Positions 1 through 8,183 of a DNA stretch of 64,000 nucleotides are shown piece by piece. The stretch is taken from assembly GCA_029247205.1 (NCBI GenBank), contig JAQWLT010000009.1, positions 124,001 to 188,000 of the forward strand, in the 5' to 3' direction. Every line of letters starts with the position of its first letter. Position 1 is the stretch's first letter. Under the pieces are notes generated by a model. It had not been told where the DNA came from and searched no databases. It saw only the letters and a list, made by a program, of their open reading frames with translations. The stretch is from Phycisphaerales bacterium (GTDB lineage: Bacteria > Planctomycetota > Phycisphaerae > Phycisphaerales > SM1A02). Both the position numbers and the translations under genes were made by a program.

Positions 1-122
1 ACGATGAACATGTCCATCGCATCGGCCCCCCACTTCTCCGTGTACGGAATAAAGTAGGTCGCAATCATCAAAACGCCGACGAGCGCCGCGATGAGTAGTG
101 GAATTGTTCGTTTGGCAATCAC
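1..122 (-). CDS. N-terminus of a small membrane protein (cut by window edge)
   Basis: Only the first 40 codons are present; the gene continues to the left of the window. It starts with GTG at 122 behind a strong GGGAGGTGATTC ribosome site, and the start overlaps the stop of the DUF6754 gene as GTGA, so the two are probably translationally coupled. The peptide begins MIAKRTIPLL and forms one hydrophobic helix (about residues 6-23), followed by YFIPYTEKWG, which suggests a signal anchor and an extracytoplasmic remainder. No family can be named from this fragment. Its position makes it the last visible member of the MutL/DUF6754 cluster. Confidence 0.7.
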   Translation of the reverse strand, partial: MIAKRTIPLLIAALVGVLMIATYFIPYTEKWGADAMDMFI

Positions 123-1498
123 GAATCACCTCCCTTGCCAAGTGGCTGTTGGGACTGTGACTCCATCGCAGCGTCGATCTCGGCGACCTTGTTTGCATTG
201 GGAACCAAACCATCTGCTCCGAGAATATTGTCCTTGATATACAGTTCAGCGATCCTTGCTCCTCGTGACCCGTTGGTCACAGCAATCGTCGCCAATACAC
301 ACCCAACGACCAATAAGCCCGCTGCAATAATCTTGCCGATGTCCTGCCCCTTGAGCGAACCCAGTTGTTCAGGATCGTTCGAAAGATAGGCCGACGCCGC
401 AAAAAACTCTTCGCCGATCAATGTGTAGTCACAGGCCGCCACAAAGAATGGCAACTGCGACGGCATTGCCGTACCTGCTATTTGAATCGCACCAATCGAA
501 TTGGCTGTTTCAGCGAGGATGAGAGACTCGGCATAGAACGCACCCATATAGAAGCATGCCGCCGGCTCTTCACGCACCATCACACCCTGGACGCCGGCCG
601 TGTAGCCGAACTGATCATCAGTGAGATAGTAGATGTTGTCCTCGTTATACGCGTCGGGCCGACCTTCGCCGAGGTACGCCGATTCAACTGTTTCTCTTGC
701 AGTGGTCATCACCAGCGAACGAGCAGTCGGAACACGAAGTTGAGCGTCGTACTGGGCTGCAGTCTTGGCAACATTGGCCAGCACCGTGATGCCCGCAACG
801 GTTTGAATATCATTGATGTCCAGAATGCCAGGCACAAACAAGACAGGCTTGCCCATCTCCGTTGCACGACCGACTGCTTCAGAAACAGCCTCAAGCCCCG
901 CGATTGGCCTGACCTTGATGATGCCACCACGCTTGGCATACAGGACAAAGCCAATAATCACACCACTGATCGCCAGCATGATGAGAAGGAACCACAACTT
1001 GCCTCGATTGAAGTACTCCATGCTCGCCGTCACAGGAAGGTCTGCGACTGCCAGCGGAGAGAATGTATCGCCTGGCCCTGTTGCAGCGACCGCATAGAGA
1101 TAGGTCATGCCATTCTCAACATTCTCATCGAGGAACTGTGTTCGACCGTATGAGACCGAACCGATTGGCTGCACACCTTGAAAGTCGAAGTTTGCAGAGA
1201 AGCTCAGTTCTGACGCATTCGTCGCCATCTCAGCTGTGCTCTCGAGACCACTGCCGGTCTCATCGATCTTGCGATAGATGGCATAGCCCAAGAGCGAACG
1301 CCCCGATGACTGATCCAGTTCGACGTCGTCGAGCGATGCATCCCATCGCACCCACACTTGCGTGCCGACGTCGTTTGGCGCATCCTCGGTCTCCACATTG
1401 CTCGGTGGCGACAACGTGATGTCGACGGCAAACGCTTGGCTAAGCGAGAGCACCGCCATTGCAAACAGAACAAGCACGGCCTTCATCATGCCGGTCAT
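119..1498 (-). CDS. DUF6754 domain membrane protein with N-terminal fibronectin-III-like domain
   Basis: About 459 residues. A signal peptide (hydrophobic core ending SQAFA) is followed by a fibronectin-III-like segment (about residues 28-155, with GYAIYRK and YLYAVAAT strands), a transmembrane helix near 168-190 (KLWFLLIMLAISG), a cytoplasmic body near 195-380, and a second helix near 390-412. The body carries the pattern I associate with DUF6754: GRATEMGKPVLFVPG, RPDAYNEDNIYYL, GAFYAESLILAET and QLPFFVAACDYTLIGEE. The function of that domain is unknown. The start at 1498 gives an ATGA overlap with the upstream gene; ATG at 1504 is an alternative. It lies in the same operon as the MutL-type ATPase, which suggests a joint membrane complex (inference). 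Confidence 0.85.
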   Translation of the reverse strand: MTGMMKAVLVLFAMAVLSLSQAFAVDITLSPPSNVETEDAPNDVGTQVWVRWDASLDDVELDQSSGRSLLGYAIYRKIDETGSGLESTAEMATNASELSFSANFDFQGVQPIGSVSYGRTQFLDENVENGMTYLYAVAATGPGDTFSPLAVADLPVTASMEYFNRGKLWFLLIMLAISGVIIGFVLYAKRGGIIKVRPIAGLEAVSEAVGRATEMGKPVLFVPGILDINDIQTVAGITVLANVAKTAAQYDAQLRVPTARSLVMTTARETVESAYLGEGRPDAYNEDNIYYLTDDQFGYTAGVQGVMVREEPAACFYMGAFYAESLILAETANSIGAIQIAGTAMPSQLPFFVAACDYTLIGEEFFAASAYLSNDPEQLGSLKGQDIGKIIAAGLLVVGCVLATIAVTNGSRGARIAELYIKDNILGADGLVPNANKVAEIDAAMESQSQQPLGKGGDS

Positions 1499-2619
1499 TC
1501 CCATATCAGTTCCACGTTTGCCCGTGGCACGATTGCCATTTCGCCGGAGGGGAACTTCACCTCCAGCACGCGGGCCTTTGATCCAGAACCAAGCACATGA
1601 GGTTCAGCTGGAAGTGCGGACACTTCACCGATCATTCCGAACCAAGGGTCTCGAATAACACGCAACGTTCGACCAATTGCAAGTTCGCCGCTCTCGGAAT
1701 CAGCGTCGCGCTCGCTTGCTGGCACTTCTGAAAGCGGAATAATGACTTCAGGCCGCATCACCCCTGCGCGAATTTGTGTCGCGCCGTTTACCGAGGCCTC
1801 ATGCCCGTCATGTTCCTTCAACATTGCAAATGTTCGCTCAGCCATGGCGATATCGCCGAAACCTTCGCTCACAATCACTGTGATTCCAAGATTCTCACGA
1901 CCCGTAATCGCCACTCCAAGGTCGTAGCCGAGAAGACTCTTGAGGTCCTCATCATCGAGACCACCAGAGATGATCGCTGCGGCACCGATTGATTGCGCCT
2001 TCTTGATGGCCTCAACTGTAATGCGAGCACCGCCGATGATCACTGCGCCTTTCATGTCGGCTGTAATGAGATCCGGCGTCACTACTTGATCGTTCGAATC
2101 ACAGGCCACCATGATGGGGCCATGCGTTTCGCCTCCGACACCAAAGATGCCCTGCATGTATGCGATATCGGCTTCAACTTCACAACCCTCATGCTCACTC
2201 ACAGATACGACTTCACCACCGATATAAGCCCGCACCTGCACAGGCAGCGGGGCACCGCGAATGATGACTTGGCCAGTCACTGGCGACACTGTCTCAACTG
2301 TTCCTTCAAAGCGACTGTTCACCGTCGTCTTGAACATGCCGAATATGCCCTTGGTCTGAGCAAGTGGCTCGTCCTTGGCAATTGGTTCGCCTTCCTGCTT
2401 GAGCATGCAAGCAACGACATCCTTTGGAGGAAGTGACATCTGATTAGAAAGGTTGACTGGGTTGACATCACCGGGCAGTGCGGTCTCAGCCACGACGTCG
2501 TCAGCAGACACACGATCTCCGACAGAAACTCTCACATCACCTGCAATAGGAAGTCGCCGCATGCAGCGATGTTTCTTGTGGCGAGTCACGAGCAAGCCAG
2601 GGGTATAGGATTTGGCCAT
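1495..2619 (-). CDS. Barrel-sandwich/KOW domain protein of the MutL-DUF6754 cluster
   Basis: 374 residues, no signal peptide or membrane helix, so probably cytoplasmic. The N-terminal 150 residues are strand- and glycine-rich with paired short motifs (VSVGDRVSADDVVAETALPGD, VETVSPVTGQVII), resembling barrel-sandwich hybrid domains as in RnfC or biotinyl carriers, but with no MKM biotin site. A middle alpha/beta part contains AVIIGGARITVEAIKKAQ and AAAIISGG. The last 60 residues contain a KOW-like stretch (RVIRDPWFGMIGEV). It begins 18 bases after the MutL-type gene and overlaps the DUF6754 gene. I do not recognise a characterised homologue; a scaffold or adaptor between ATPase and membrane protein is a guess. 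Confidence 0.75.
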   Translation of the reverse strand: MAKSYTPGLLVTRHKKHRCMRRLPIAGDVRVSVGDRVSADDVVAETALPGDVNPVNLSNQMSLPPKDVVACMLKQEGEPIAKDEPLAQTKGIFGMFKTTVNSRFEGTVETVSPVTGQVIIRGAPLPVQVRAYIGGEVVSVSEHEGCEVEADIAYMQGIFGVGGETHGPIMVACDSNDQVVTPDLITADMKGAVIIGGARITVEAIKKAQSIGAAAIISGGLDDEDLKSLLGYDLGVAITGRENLGITVIVSEGFGDIAMAERTFAMLKEHDGHEASVNGATQIRAGVMRPEVIIPLSEVPASERDADSESGELAIGRTLRVIRDPWFGMIGEVSALPAEPHVLGSGSKARVLEVKFPSGEMAIVPRANVELIWE

Positions 2620-2637
2620 CTGTAGTTCCCAAGACGC

Positions 2638-4491
2638 CTAGGCGCCTGCAGGCTCCGTGGATTTGTCTTCGTTGTCTTCTTGGTATACGTCGAGTGAGTC
2701 GAGCCAACCTTGCACAGTCTTCTGACATGCGGCCCGCTCTTCTGGAAGCGAGAGTGGTCGACCGCGACCATCAAGGATGAGCCCGACGGATCCACCGCGA
2801 ACTTTCCCTTCAACCTTCTTGCCAGGCCCATTGCCAAGATCAATGCCGCGGGCTGGCGTGACACTGATGGTGGCATGATCGTCCATACCCATATTGATGA
2901 GTTTCAACTCGCCACCAGCAATCTCACCCGATTCTGTGCAGTCTCCGCTCAGTTGATACTTGAAGCAGGTCTTGCCAGGTTTGGGGGTTCCCTTCGCGCA
3001 GACACAGGTGCCGAGATACACAAGGCAGTCTCGTTCGAATACTTGCTCAGCCGCCTGAGGGTGCACACTTGCGAGCACGCCGAGGTGCGGCATCATGAAA
3101 ATCGAGTCCTTTGCGAGCATCGTGATGCCCTCGGGCTCGAAGGCGTCAATCAGCAACATCGCCGTCTGGTGCATTCGTGGGGCATGACTGAGCACGCCAC
3201 CAGATGCAACCAAAAGATCGAGTTTCATATTGTCGACAATCGTCATTCCGCCAGTTTCCTGACTGAATGTGTCGCCAACCGTGCGCTGCTGCTGCACGCC
3301 CTTAAGCGTTGTCGCAAACTCCTTGTGTTGCTTGTAAGCAAGTCGCAAGGCCTCGCGCGCTACCGCCTGCTCGAACATCAAGGCTTCCCGCGTTTGGGGA
3401 ATAGTCGTTGGGCGAATCATTTTGTTCTTGACGTGATTACGAAGTTCACGCTCATCCATGTCGAACGGGACCCAGCGAAGCACATTGGCCATGGTTGCTT
3501 CGGCGCAGACATTGGAGATGGAATAACTCATTCCCAAGTTCGCGCTCACCGTTCGATTGAACGTATCGTCGAACACGCTGAACACGTCGGTCGTCGCGCC
3601 GCCGATGTCAACGCCAACGACGTTGATTCCCTGCAGGCGGGCAACGGTCTGGAGGATATCCCCAACCGCCCCCGGAGTCGGCATGATCGGTGCGCCGGTC
3701 CACTCCATGAGCTGCTCGTAGCCGGGCGCTTGCGCCATGACGTGCTCAAGAAAGATGTCGTGAATCTTGTCGCGAGCTGGGCCAAGGTTCTCCCGCTCTA
3801 GTACTGGGCGAAGATTGTCCACGATCTGCAGGTCGAAACCATCTTCATTAAAGACATTCGACACAGCGTCGCGAGCTTCTTTATTGCCTGCGTAAATAAT
3901 CGGCATCTCATAACTGCTACCGAAGCGCGGCTGTGGCTTTGCCGGTGCAATGAGTTCGGCAATCTGCACAACCTTGTCGGTCGTGCCACCATCGGTTCCG
4001 CCGGAGATGAGAATCATGTCGGGACGCAAGTCGCGAATGCGCTGAATCTGATCATGTGGACGACGCCCATCATTTGCGGCGATGACGTCCATGACGATGG
4101 AGCCTGCACCGAGTGCTGCACGCTTGGCGCTGGCGGCCGTCATCTCTGCAATCACACCCGCGACCATCATCTGCAAGCCACCGCCTGCTGAAGACGTCGA
4201 GATGTAAATGTCGCACCCTTCAGTCTCGGTTGCAGGCGAAATGATGTGGCCGTCATCGTCGACGAGACGCCGACCGGCCAACTCACCAATTTCACTGACG
4301 CTGTTGAGTACGCCCGCAGTCACATTTGCGAATGGCTTCTCGACGGTCGTCGGCGCTTCGCCGCGGTGCGTCTGTCGATATTCGCCGTCGACGTACTGGA
4401 TAAGAATGGCTTTGGTGGTCGTACTCCCGCAATCAGTTGCGAGAATGACCTTGAGTTGGTCAGGATCGATCTGGGACATTGGGTGATCCAT
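2638..4491 (-). CDS. MutL/GlmL-family ASKHA ATPase (glutamate mutase L-like)
   Basis: 617 residues from ATG 4491, chosen because GGAGGA lies seven bases upstream; longer in-frame starts lack a ribosome site and run deep into the previous gene. Actin/Hsp70/hexokinase-type phosphate loops are visible: ATDCGSTTTKAIL near the N-terminus and VGVDIGGATTDVFSVF in the middle, with an adenosine-type LLVASGGVLSHAP further on. This is the pattern of the glutamate mutase L family (MutL/GlmL), thought to be ATP-dependent partners of B12 enzymes. No mutase subunit is present nearby; instead the neighbours are a KOW/barrel protein and DUF6754. It overlaps the upstream 136-codon gene by 32 bases. A role outside glutamate mutase is therefore likely (inference). 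Confidence 0.88.
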   Translation of the reverse strand: MDHPMSQIDPDQLKVILATDCGSTTTKAILIQYVDGEYRQTHRGEAPTTVEKPFANVTAGVLNSVSEIGELAGRRLVDDDGHIISPATETEGCDIYISTSSAGGGLQMMVAGVIAEMTAASAKRAALGAGSIVMDVIAANDGRRPHDQIQRIRDLRPDMILISGGTDGGTTDKVVQIAELIAPAKPQPRFGSSYEMPIIYAGNKEARDAVSNVFNEDGFDLQIVDNLRPVLERENLGPARDKIHDIFLEHVMAQAPGYEQLMEWTGAPIMPTPGAVGDILQTVARLQGINVVGVDIGGATTDVFSVFDDTFNRTVSANLGMSYSISNVCAEATMANVLRWVPFDMDERELRNHVKNKMIRPTTIPQTREALMFEQAVAREALRLAYKQHKEFATTLKGVQQQRTVGDTFSQETGGMTIVDNMKLDLLVASGGVLSHAPRMHQTAMLLIDAFEPEGITMLAKDSIFMMPHLGVLASVHPQAAEQVFERDCLVYLGTCVCAKGTPKPGKTCFKYQLSGDCTESGEIAGGELKLINMGMDDHATISVTPARGIDLGNGPGKKVEGKVRGGSVGLILDGRGRPLSLPEERAACQKTVQGWLDSLDVYQEDNEDKSTEPAGA

Positions 4492-4870
4492 CGCCTTCCT
4501 CCGCAGTAGCGGGCTGGGCGTCTGAGGCTCCTTCTGGGTCTTCCGTATCGGGGCCAATCTGGCTCCAATGCTCCAAGCGGCGGCAAAGGTACTCGACCGA
4601 CCCCCGCTGCTCAAGAAATGACGCAAATTCAGCGATCGACGGGCCGTCCAATACGACCGAAACAATTGGCCCAAAGAAGTGCATCACCTGAGCGGCGACG
4701 AAGTTGAGCGGGCGGCTCATTTCAAGCACCATGAGCGCCGGCATCACCATCTGCCGCCTTACGACAGCCTTGCAAACTGTGTCAACAAGTTCACGTTGAC
4801 GGTCATTGGGCTCGGCTGGGCCGGGCTTTTCCACTGCAAAGGCATTCTTGAGTTCGTCTCGCCAACCCAT
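4460..4870 (-). CDS. Small hypothetical protein of the MutL cluster
   Basis: 136 residues, soluble, without recognisable family. The first 100 residues look helical (DRQRELVDTVCKAVVRRQM, VAAQVMHFFGPIVSVV, FASFLEQRGSVEYLCRRLE); the tail is low-complexity and acidic (GPDTEDPEGASDAQPATAEE). The hydrophobic central helix could be amphipathic. ATG 4870 immediately follows the stop of the upstream gene, and the 3' end overlaps the MutL-type gene by 32 bases, so the three are expected to be co-translated. That tight packing, not any motif, is the reason to see it as a component of the same system. Confidence 0.7.
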   Translation of the reverse strand: MGWRDELKNAFAVEKPGPAEPNDRQRELVDTVCKAVVRRQMVMPALMVLEMSRPLNFVAAQVMHFFGPIVSVVLDGPSIAEFASFLEQRGSVEYLCRRLEHWSQIGPDTEDPEGASDAQPATAEEGDGSPNVPDRS

Positions 4871-5392
4871 TCAGGCACCCGACCCAGAGGCTGGCATATC
4901 TGCTTGTGCTGCAGAGACTTGCGCATTCTCATGATGGCTGCCGGCTGCTCCAGCAGAGGACAAATGACCCGTTTTATCAATCGCGGCTTCGATGAGCGGG
5001 ATGATTTGATGCCCGCGACCGCCAAATAGTAGGCTGATGCCGCCAGTATCCAAAGCGCCTCCACGGTGACGTGGTGAGACATACCCGCCCTGGTTGTCAT
5101 GGACGAATCTACGGATCTCCGCCCATCGAAGCGTGCGACTTCGCAGCGGATACCGAACCGCCACACCATGCTCATCCATGGAATATTTGCTTGGAAGAAA
5201 AAATCTATTGAGGGTGAAGAAGAGAAACACGATCGCCCCTCCCGCTGCGAGTGGACCAACCAACGGGTCGGCCACGATCACACCGACCAGAACGCCGCAA
5301 AACAACACCAATACCACCGCCAAGAGTGCTTTCCAAGGCTGCTCGCGAAGCGGATGAGCTGTCCATTCATATGGTGTTTCGATTGCTGCCAT
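4871..5392 (-). CDS. Membrane protein with PH-like C-terminal domain
   Basis: About 173 residues from ATG 5392 (MAAIETPYEW). Two adjacent transmembrane helices lie near residues 20-65 (ALLAVVLVLFCGVLVGVIVA and GGAIVFLFFTLNRFF). They are followed by a short beta-rich segment, KYSMDEHGVAVRYPLRSRTLRWAEIRRF, typical of bacterial PH-like domains attached to membrane hairpins, then a glycine-rich, disordered tail. Upstream in-frame starts exist but lack a ribosome site and would place charged sequence before the first helix. It is the first gene of the leftward MutL/DUF6754 cluster. Function unknown; the PH-like call is by pattern only. Confidence 0.65.
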   Translation of the reverse strand: MAAIETPYEWTAHPLREQPWKALLAVVLVLFCGVLVGVIVADPLVGPLAAGGAIVFLFFTLNRFFLPSKYSMDEHGVAVRYPLRSRTLRWAEIRRFVHDNQGGYVSPRHRGGALDTGGISLLFGGRGHQIIPLIEAAIDKTGHLSSAGAAGSHHENAQVSAAQADMPASGSGA

Positions 5393-5527
5393 GAGAATCG
5401 CAAATAGTACCCGACCCGACGAGCAATTTATCTTCCTTCTAGACAACAACTTACGTGCCATTGCATTTGCAAGGCCTTGTCGCACACCAACATAAATCGC
5501 CCGGCGAGTCTCATACCATGCCGCGCT

Positions 5528-6319
5528 ATGCCGATATTTCTCAACGTCGCCCTCCTCATGCTCGCCGCCCTGCTCGCTGGTGCCGCAAGCCTTCATCTCA
5601 TTCCAAAACTTGGACGACCCGGGCGTGCACTGTCGGAGTGGCTATGTGTCGCGCCAGGACTTGACCTGCTGGTGACCTACTTCACTGCGGCACCGCTGAT
5701 TGTGGGACCAATCGTTGCAGGCTGGACTGGTCTCGCTGCGGCAGTCATCTCGCAAGTACTCACTGTGATGATCTGGACAACGCTACACGGTCTTGCGCAC
5801 CCCGCAGCACGCCGCGGACCACGCATCGTCACGCTGCTCAACCGACTTGTCGGAACATGGCGCAACTTTACAGCCGTCTGGGTCACTGCACTGGTTGTTC
5901 CCGTGTTCTGGATTGTTCGCGTTGCAGAGTTACTTGTGTACCCGCTTTTAATATGGCTGATTCGCTTCCCCCGCTATCGCCAACGTGATTGGGTACGCGT
6001 GTCACGTCACAAGTTCAAGAATCTTGTTGGGCACGACCTCATCTGGTGTCTCTACTGCGACTGGATGACCGGCGTGTGGTCGCTTGGTTCCGAGATGCTT
6101 CGCAATGTCGAGTCGTTCTGGTGCCCCATTCGCTTCGACAGCGAGAACAAATGCGACAACTGTCACCACGATTTTCCTGATGTGTTCAAGGGCTGGGTAC
6201 CCGCAGACGCCAGCATGGAGGACGTCACAGACGTTCTCCAAGAGAAGTATGGCGACGCAAAGGTGAATAGTTGGTTTGGTCATTCCGCACGATTGACAGT
6301 GAAGGGCAACGACGTCTAA
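5528..6319 (+). CDS. Conserved hypothetical multi-helix membrane protein
   Basis: About 263 residues from ATG 5528 (MPIFLNVALLM). Hydrophobic segments lie near residues 3-20, 45-75 and 110-150 (TYFTAAPLIVGPIVAGW, AVWVTALVVPVFWIVRVAELLVYPLL). The C-terminal 110 residues are soluble and carry conserved-looking aromatics and cysteines (HDLIWCLYCDWMTGVWSLG, CDNCHHDFPD). The CDNCHHDFPD stretch could bind a metal. It is transcribed away from the MutL cluster across a 135-base gap that must hold both promoters. I do not recognise the family and no function is proposed. Confidence 0.65.
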   Translation: MPIFLNVALLMLAALLAGAASLHLIPKLGRPGRALSEWLCVAPGLDLLVTYFTAAPLIVGPIVAGWTGLAAAVISQVLTVMIWTTLHGLAHPAARRGPRIVTLLNRLVGTWRNFTAVWVTALVVPVFWIVRVAELLVYPLLIWLIRFPRYRQRDWVRVSRHKFKNLVGHDLIWCLYCDWMTGVWSLGSEMLRNVESFWCPIRFDSENKCDNCHHDFPDVFKGWVPADASMEDVTDVLQEKYGDAKVNSWFGHSARLTVKGNDV

Positions 6320-6509
6320 AGAAAGGTTCCTTGACACTCTGTGCAGTCGCAATACGCCATCACCACCAAAGATGGCATGGCCGGTATATCCGATCCATCT
6401 TCAGATCTCGATAGCTCAGACATAGTCGATATCTGAGACGCACTTCTGCTGATCGCCGCATGAGACTGTTGTATCTGTCTGCAACCTGGTCCCATACAAT
6501 GCTGACGTT

Positions 6510-7376
6510 ATGGACGCATCATCACCCAACGAAGCCGTCATTCTTCTTCACTGCCCAGATCAACCGGGAATCGTAGCGCGGGTCGCGAACTGCCTCGACA
6601 AAATTGGCGGCAATATTCTCGATGCTGTGCAGCACACTGACTTCGAGAGCGGAACGTTCTTACAACGGTTGCATGTGTCCTGGCCACAGCATGATTCTGA
6701 CGAACAGGTCGTACGCGATGCGTTCACCGCTCTCAAACGAGATCTCAATCTCAATTGGCGTCTGCAGTGGTCACACACGCCGCGACGGGTCGCGATCTTT
6801 GTCTCACGTGAGGACCACTGCCTGCATGACTTGCTACTGCTACGCCGTGACGGCGATCTGCACTGCAAGATCTCGCTGATCATCTCCAACCACGCTGATC
6901 TTGAAGATGTCGCTAAACGCTTCGGTGTGCCCTATCACCATGTGCCAATGGAGTTCCCTGGCGATCCGGACGGCGAAGCAGAACAATTGACGCTTCTCAA
7001 AGAACACAATATTGATCTTGTGGTGCTCGCCCGCTACATGCAAGTACTCAGCGCCAGGTTCATCGCCGCGTATGAGTCACGCATCATCAATATCCACCAC
7101 TCATTTCTTCCCGCCTTTGCAGGAGGGTCGCCCTACCGCCAAGCACACGAAAAGGGCGTGAAACTCATCGGCGCTACCGCACACTTTGCCACCGCTGCAC
7201 TTGATGATGGGCCCATCATTGAACAAGGTGTCACACGGGTATCGCACCGAGACTCGGTACACGACATGGTGCGAAAGGGTCGTGACATCGAACGCACAGT
7301 GCTCGCCCGTGCCGTCCGCTGGTATCTCCAAGACCGCGTCATCGTGCACAAAGGCCGCGCGGTTGTCTTTGAGTGA
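6510..7376 (+). CDS. purU: Formyltetrahydrofolate deformylase
   Basis: 288 residues, the usual size. It hydrolyses 10-formyl-tetrahydrofolate to formate and tetrahydrofolate, balancing one-carbon pools and feeding formate to purine synthesis. Residues 8-85 form an ACT domain (LLHCPDQPGIVARVA). The C-terminal formyltransferase-like domain has the catalytic Asn-His-Asp set: N194 and H196 in NIHHSFLPAF, and D233 in LDDGPIIEQ. The YRQAHEKGVKLIGATAHF segment is typical of PurU rather than PurN or Fmt. It is a single gene preceded by about 190 bases of non-coding DNA and followed by a TauE-type gene 36 bases on. Confidence 0.93.
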   Translation: MDASSPNEAVILLHCPDQPGIVARVANCLDKIGGNILDAVQHTDFESGTFLQRLHVSWPQHDSDEQVVRDAFTALKRDLNLNWRLQWSHTPRRVAIFVSREDHCLHDLLLLRRDGDLHCKISLIISNHADLEDVAKRFGVPYHHVPMEFPGDPDGEAEQLTLLKEHNIDLVVLARYMQVLSARFIAAYESRIINIHHSFLPAFAGGSPYRQAHEKGVKLIGATAHFATAALDDGPIIEQGVTRVSHRDSVHDMVRKGRDIERTVLARAVRWYLQDRVIVHKGRAVVFE

Positions 7377-7412
7377 TCGAGATCACTACATGCTGAGAGA
7401 GTCGATTCATCC

Positions 7413-8177
7413 ATGACAACCGTGATCCTGCTCACGGTGGCCATCTTTGCCATGGCCATTTTGTACTCGTCGGTCGGCCACGCTGGCGCGTCGGGCTACA
7501 TCGCTGCGATGGCGATCGTCACCACGATGCCGCAAGAAGATATGAAGGCAGTTGCGCTCACGCTGAACATCTTTGTCGCTGGCGCTGGCAGTTGGCGGTT
7601 TATTCGGGCCGGACATTTTGATTGGAAGTTGTTCTGGCCCTTTGCAGTGTGCGCTGTGCCATTTGCATTTATTGGTGGGATGTGGAAACTTCCCGCCATC
7701 GTGTTCAATCCGCTCATCGGTGTCGTGTTGTTGTATGCCGCATGTGTACTGGGTCTTCGTGTGCTCAAGGCCAACAATGGCACATCGAGCGAGTCCACCC
7801 ACGTACGACCTCACCTTGCCACAGCGTTGACCGCAGGGGGCGGGCTAGGCCTACTTGCAGGACTCACTGGAACCGGCGGGGGAATCTTCCTCTCACCGCT
7901 CTTGCTGATGCGCAACTGGGCAAGCCCACAGCGAACTGCAGCGATCTCGATTGTATTCGTACTCGTGAATTCTATCGCCGGGCTCGGCGGCGTTATTGCC
8001 GACTCACCCTCGCTTCCGGCTTCGCTGCCCATCTACATCATCGGCGCCCTTGCTGGGGGCCTGATTGGATCAAGTCTGGGTGCCAACAAACTTCCTGGCA
8101 ATAAAATCCGACTGCTGCTCTCTCTGGTGCTCATCATTGCCGCAGTCAAGATGTTTATCACGGCGTTCGCCTCGTAA
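7413..8177 (+). CDS. TauE/SafE-family anion exporter
   Basis: 254 residues, almost wholly membrane-embedded, with about seven to eight helices. The two-fold repeat of the family is visible: an N-terminal GASGYIAAMA segment and the C-terminal half with GLLAGLTGTGGGIFLSPLLL, the glycine-rich signature of TauE/SafE proteins (COG0730). Members export sulfite, sulfoacetate or related organic anions, but the substrate cannot be read from this sequence. It follows purU with a 36-base gap, so the two may share a transcript; no sulfur gene lies beside it. It meets the large esterase fusion gene tail to tail with only six bases between the stops. Confidence 0.85.
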   Translation: MTTVILLTVAIFAMAILYSSVGHAGASGYIAAMAIVTTMPQEDMKAVALTLNIFVAGAGSWRFIRAGHFDWKLFWPFAVCAVPFAFIGGMWKLPAIVFNPLIGVVLLYAACVLGLRVLKANNGTSSESTHVRPHLATALTAGGGLGLLAGLTGTGGGIFLSPLLLMRNWASPQRTAAISIVFVLVNSIAGLGGVIADSPSLPASLPIYIIGALAGGLIGSSLGANKLPGNKIRLLLSLVLIIAAVKMFITAFAS

Positions 8178-8183
8178 CCAGCG

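Noticed and set aside
365-1153. A 262-codon plus-strand frame opposite DUF6754
   Set aside because: Antisense shadow; its composition is Arg/His/Cys-rich, as expected for reversed coding sequence.
2710-3801. A 363-codon plus-strand frame opposite the MutL-type gene
   Set aside because: It lies wholly antisense to a clear ASKHA ATPase gene with family motifs. Its own sequence has no recognisable motif, and its length is a by-product of the codon pattern on the other strand.
2638-4491. The MutL-type gene as DNA-repair mutL
   Set aside because: The phosphate-loop pattern is that of ASKHA ATPases, not the GHKL fold of repair MutL; only the name is shared.
6331-6353. TTGACA-like box upstream of purU
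   Set aside because: The matching -10 sequence (ACGCCA or TACGCC) is poor and the position is 150 bases before the gene.
7372-7387. Palindrome AGTGATC-GA-GATCACT after purU
   Set aside because: Short loop and no T-run; too weak to call a terminator, and it overlaps the stop codon.
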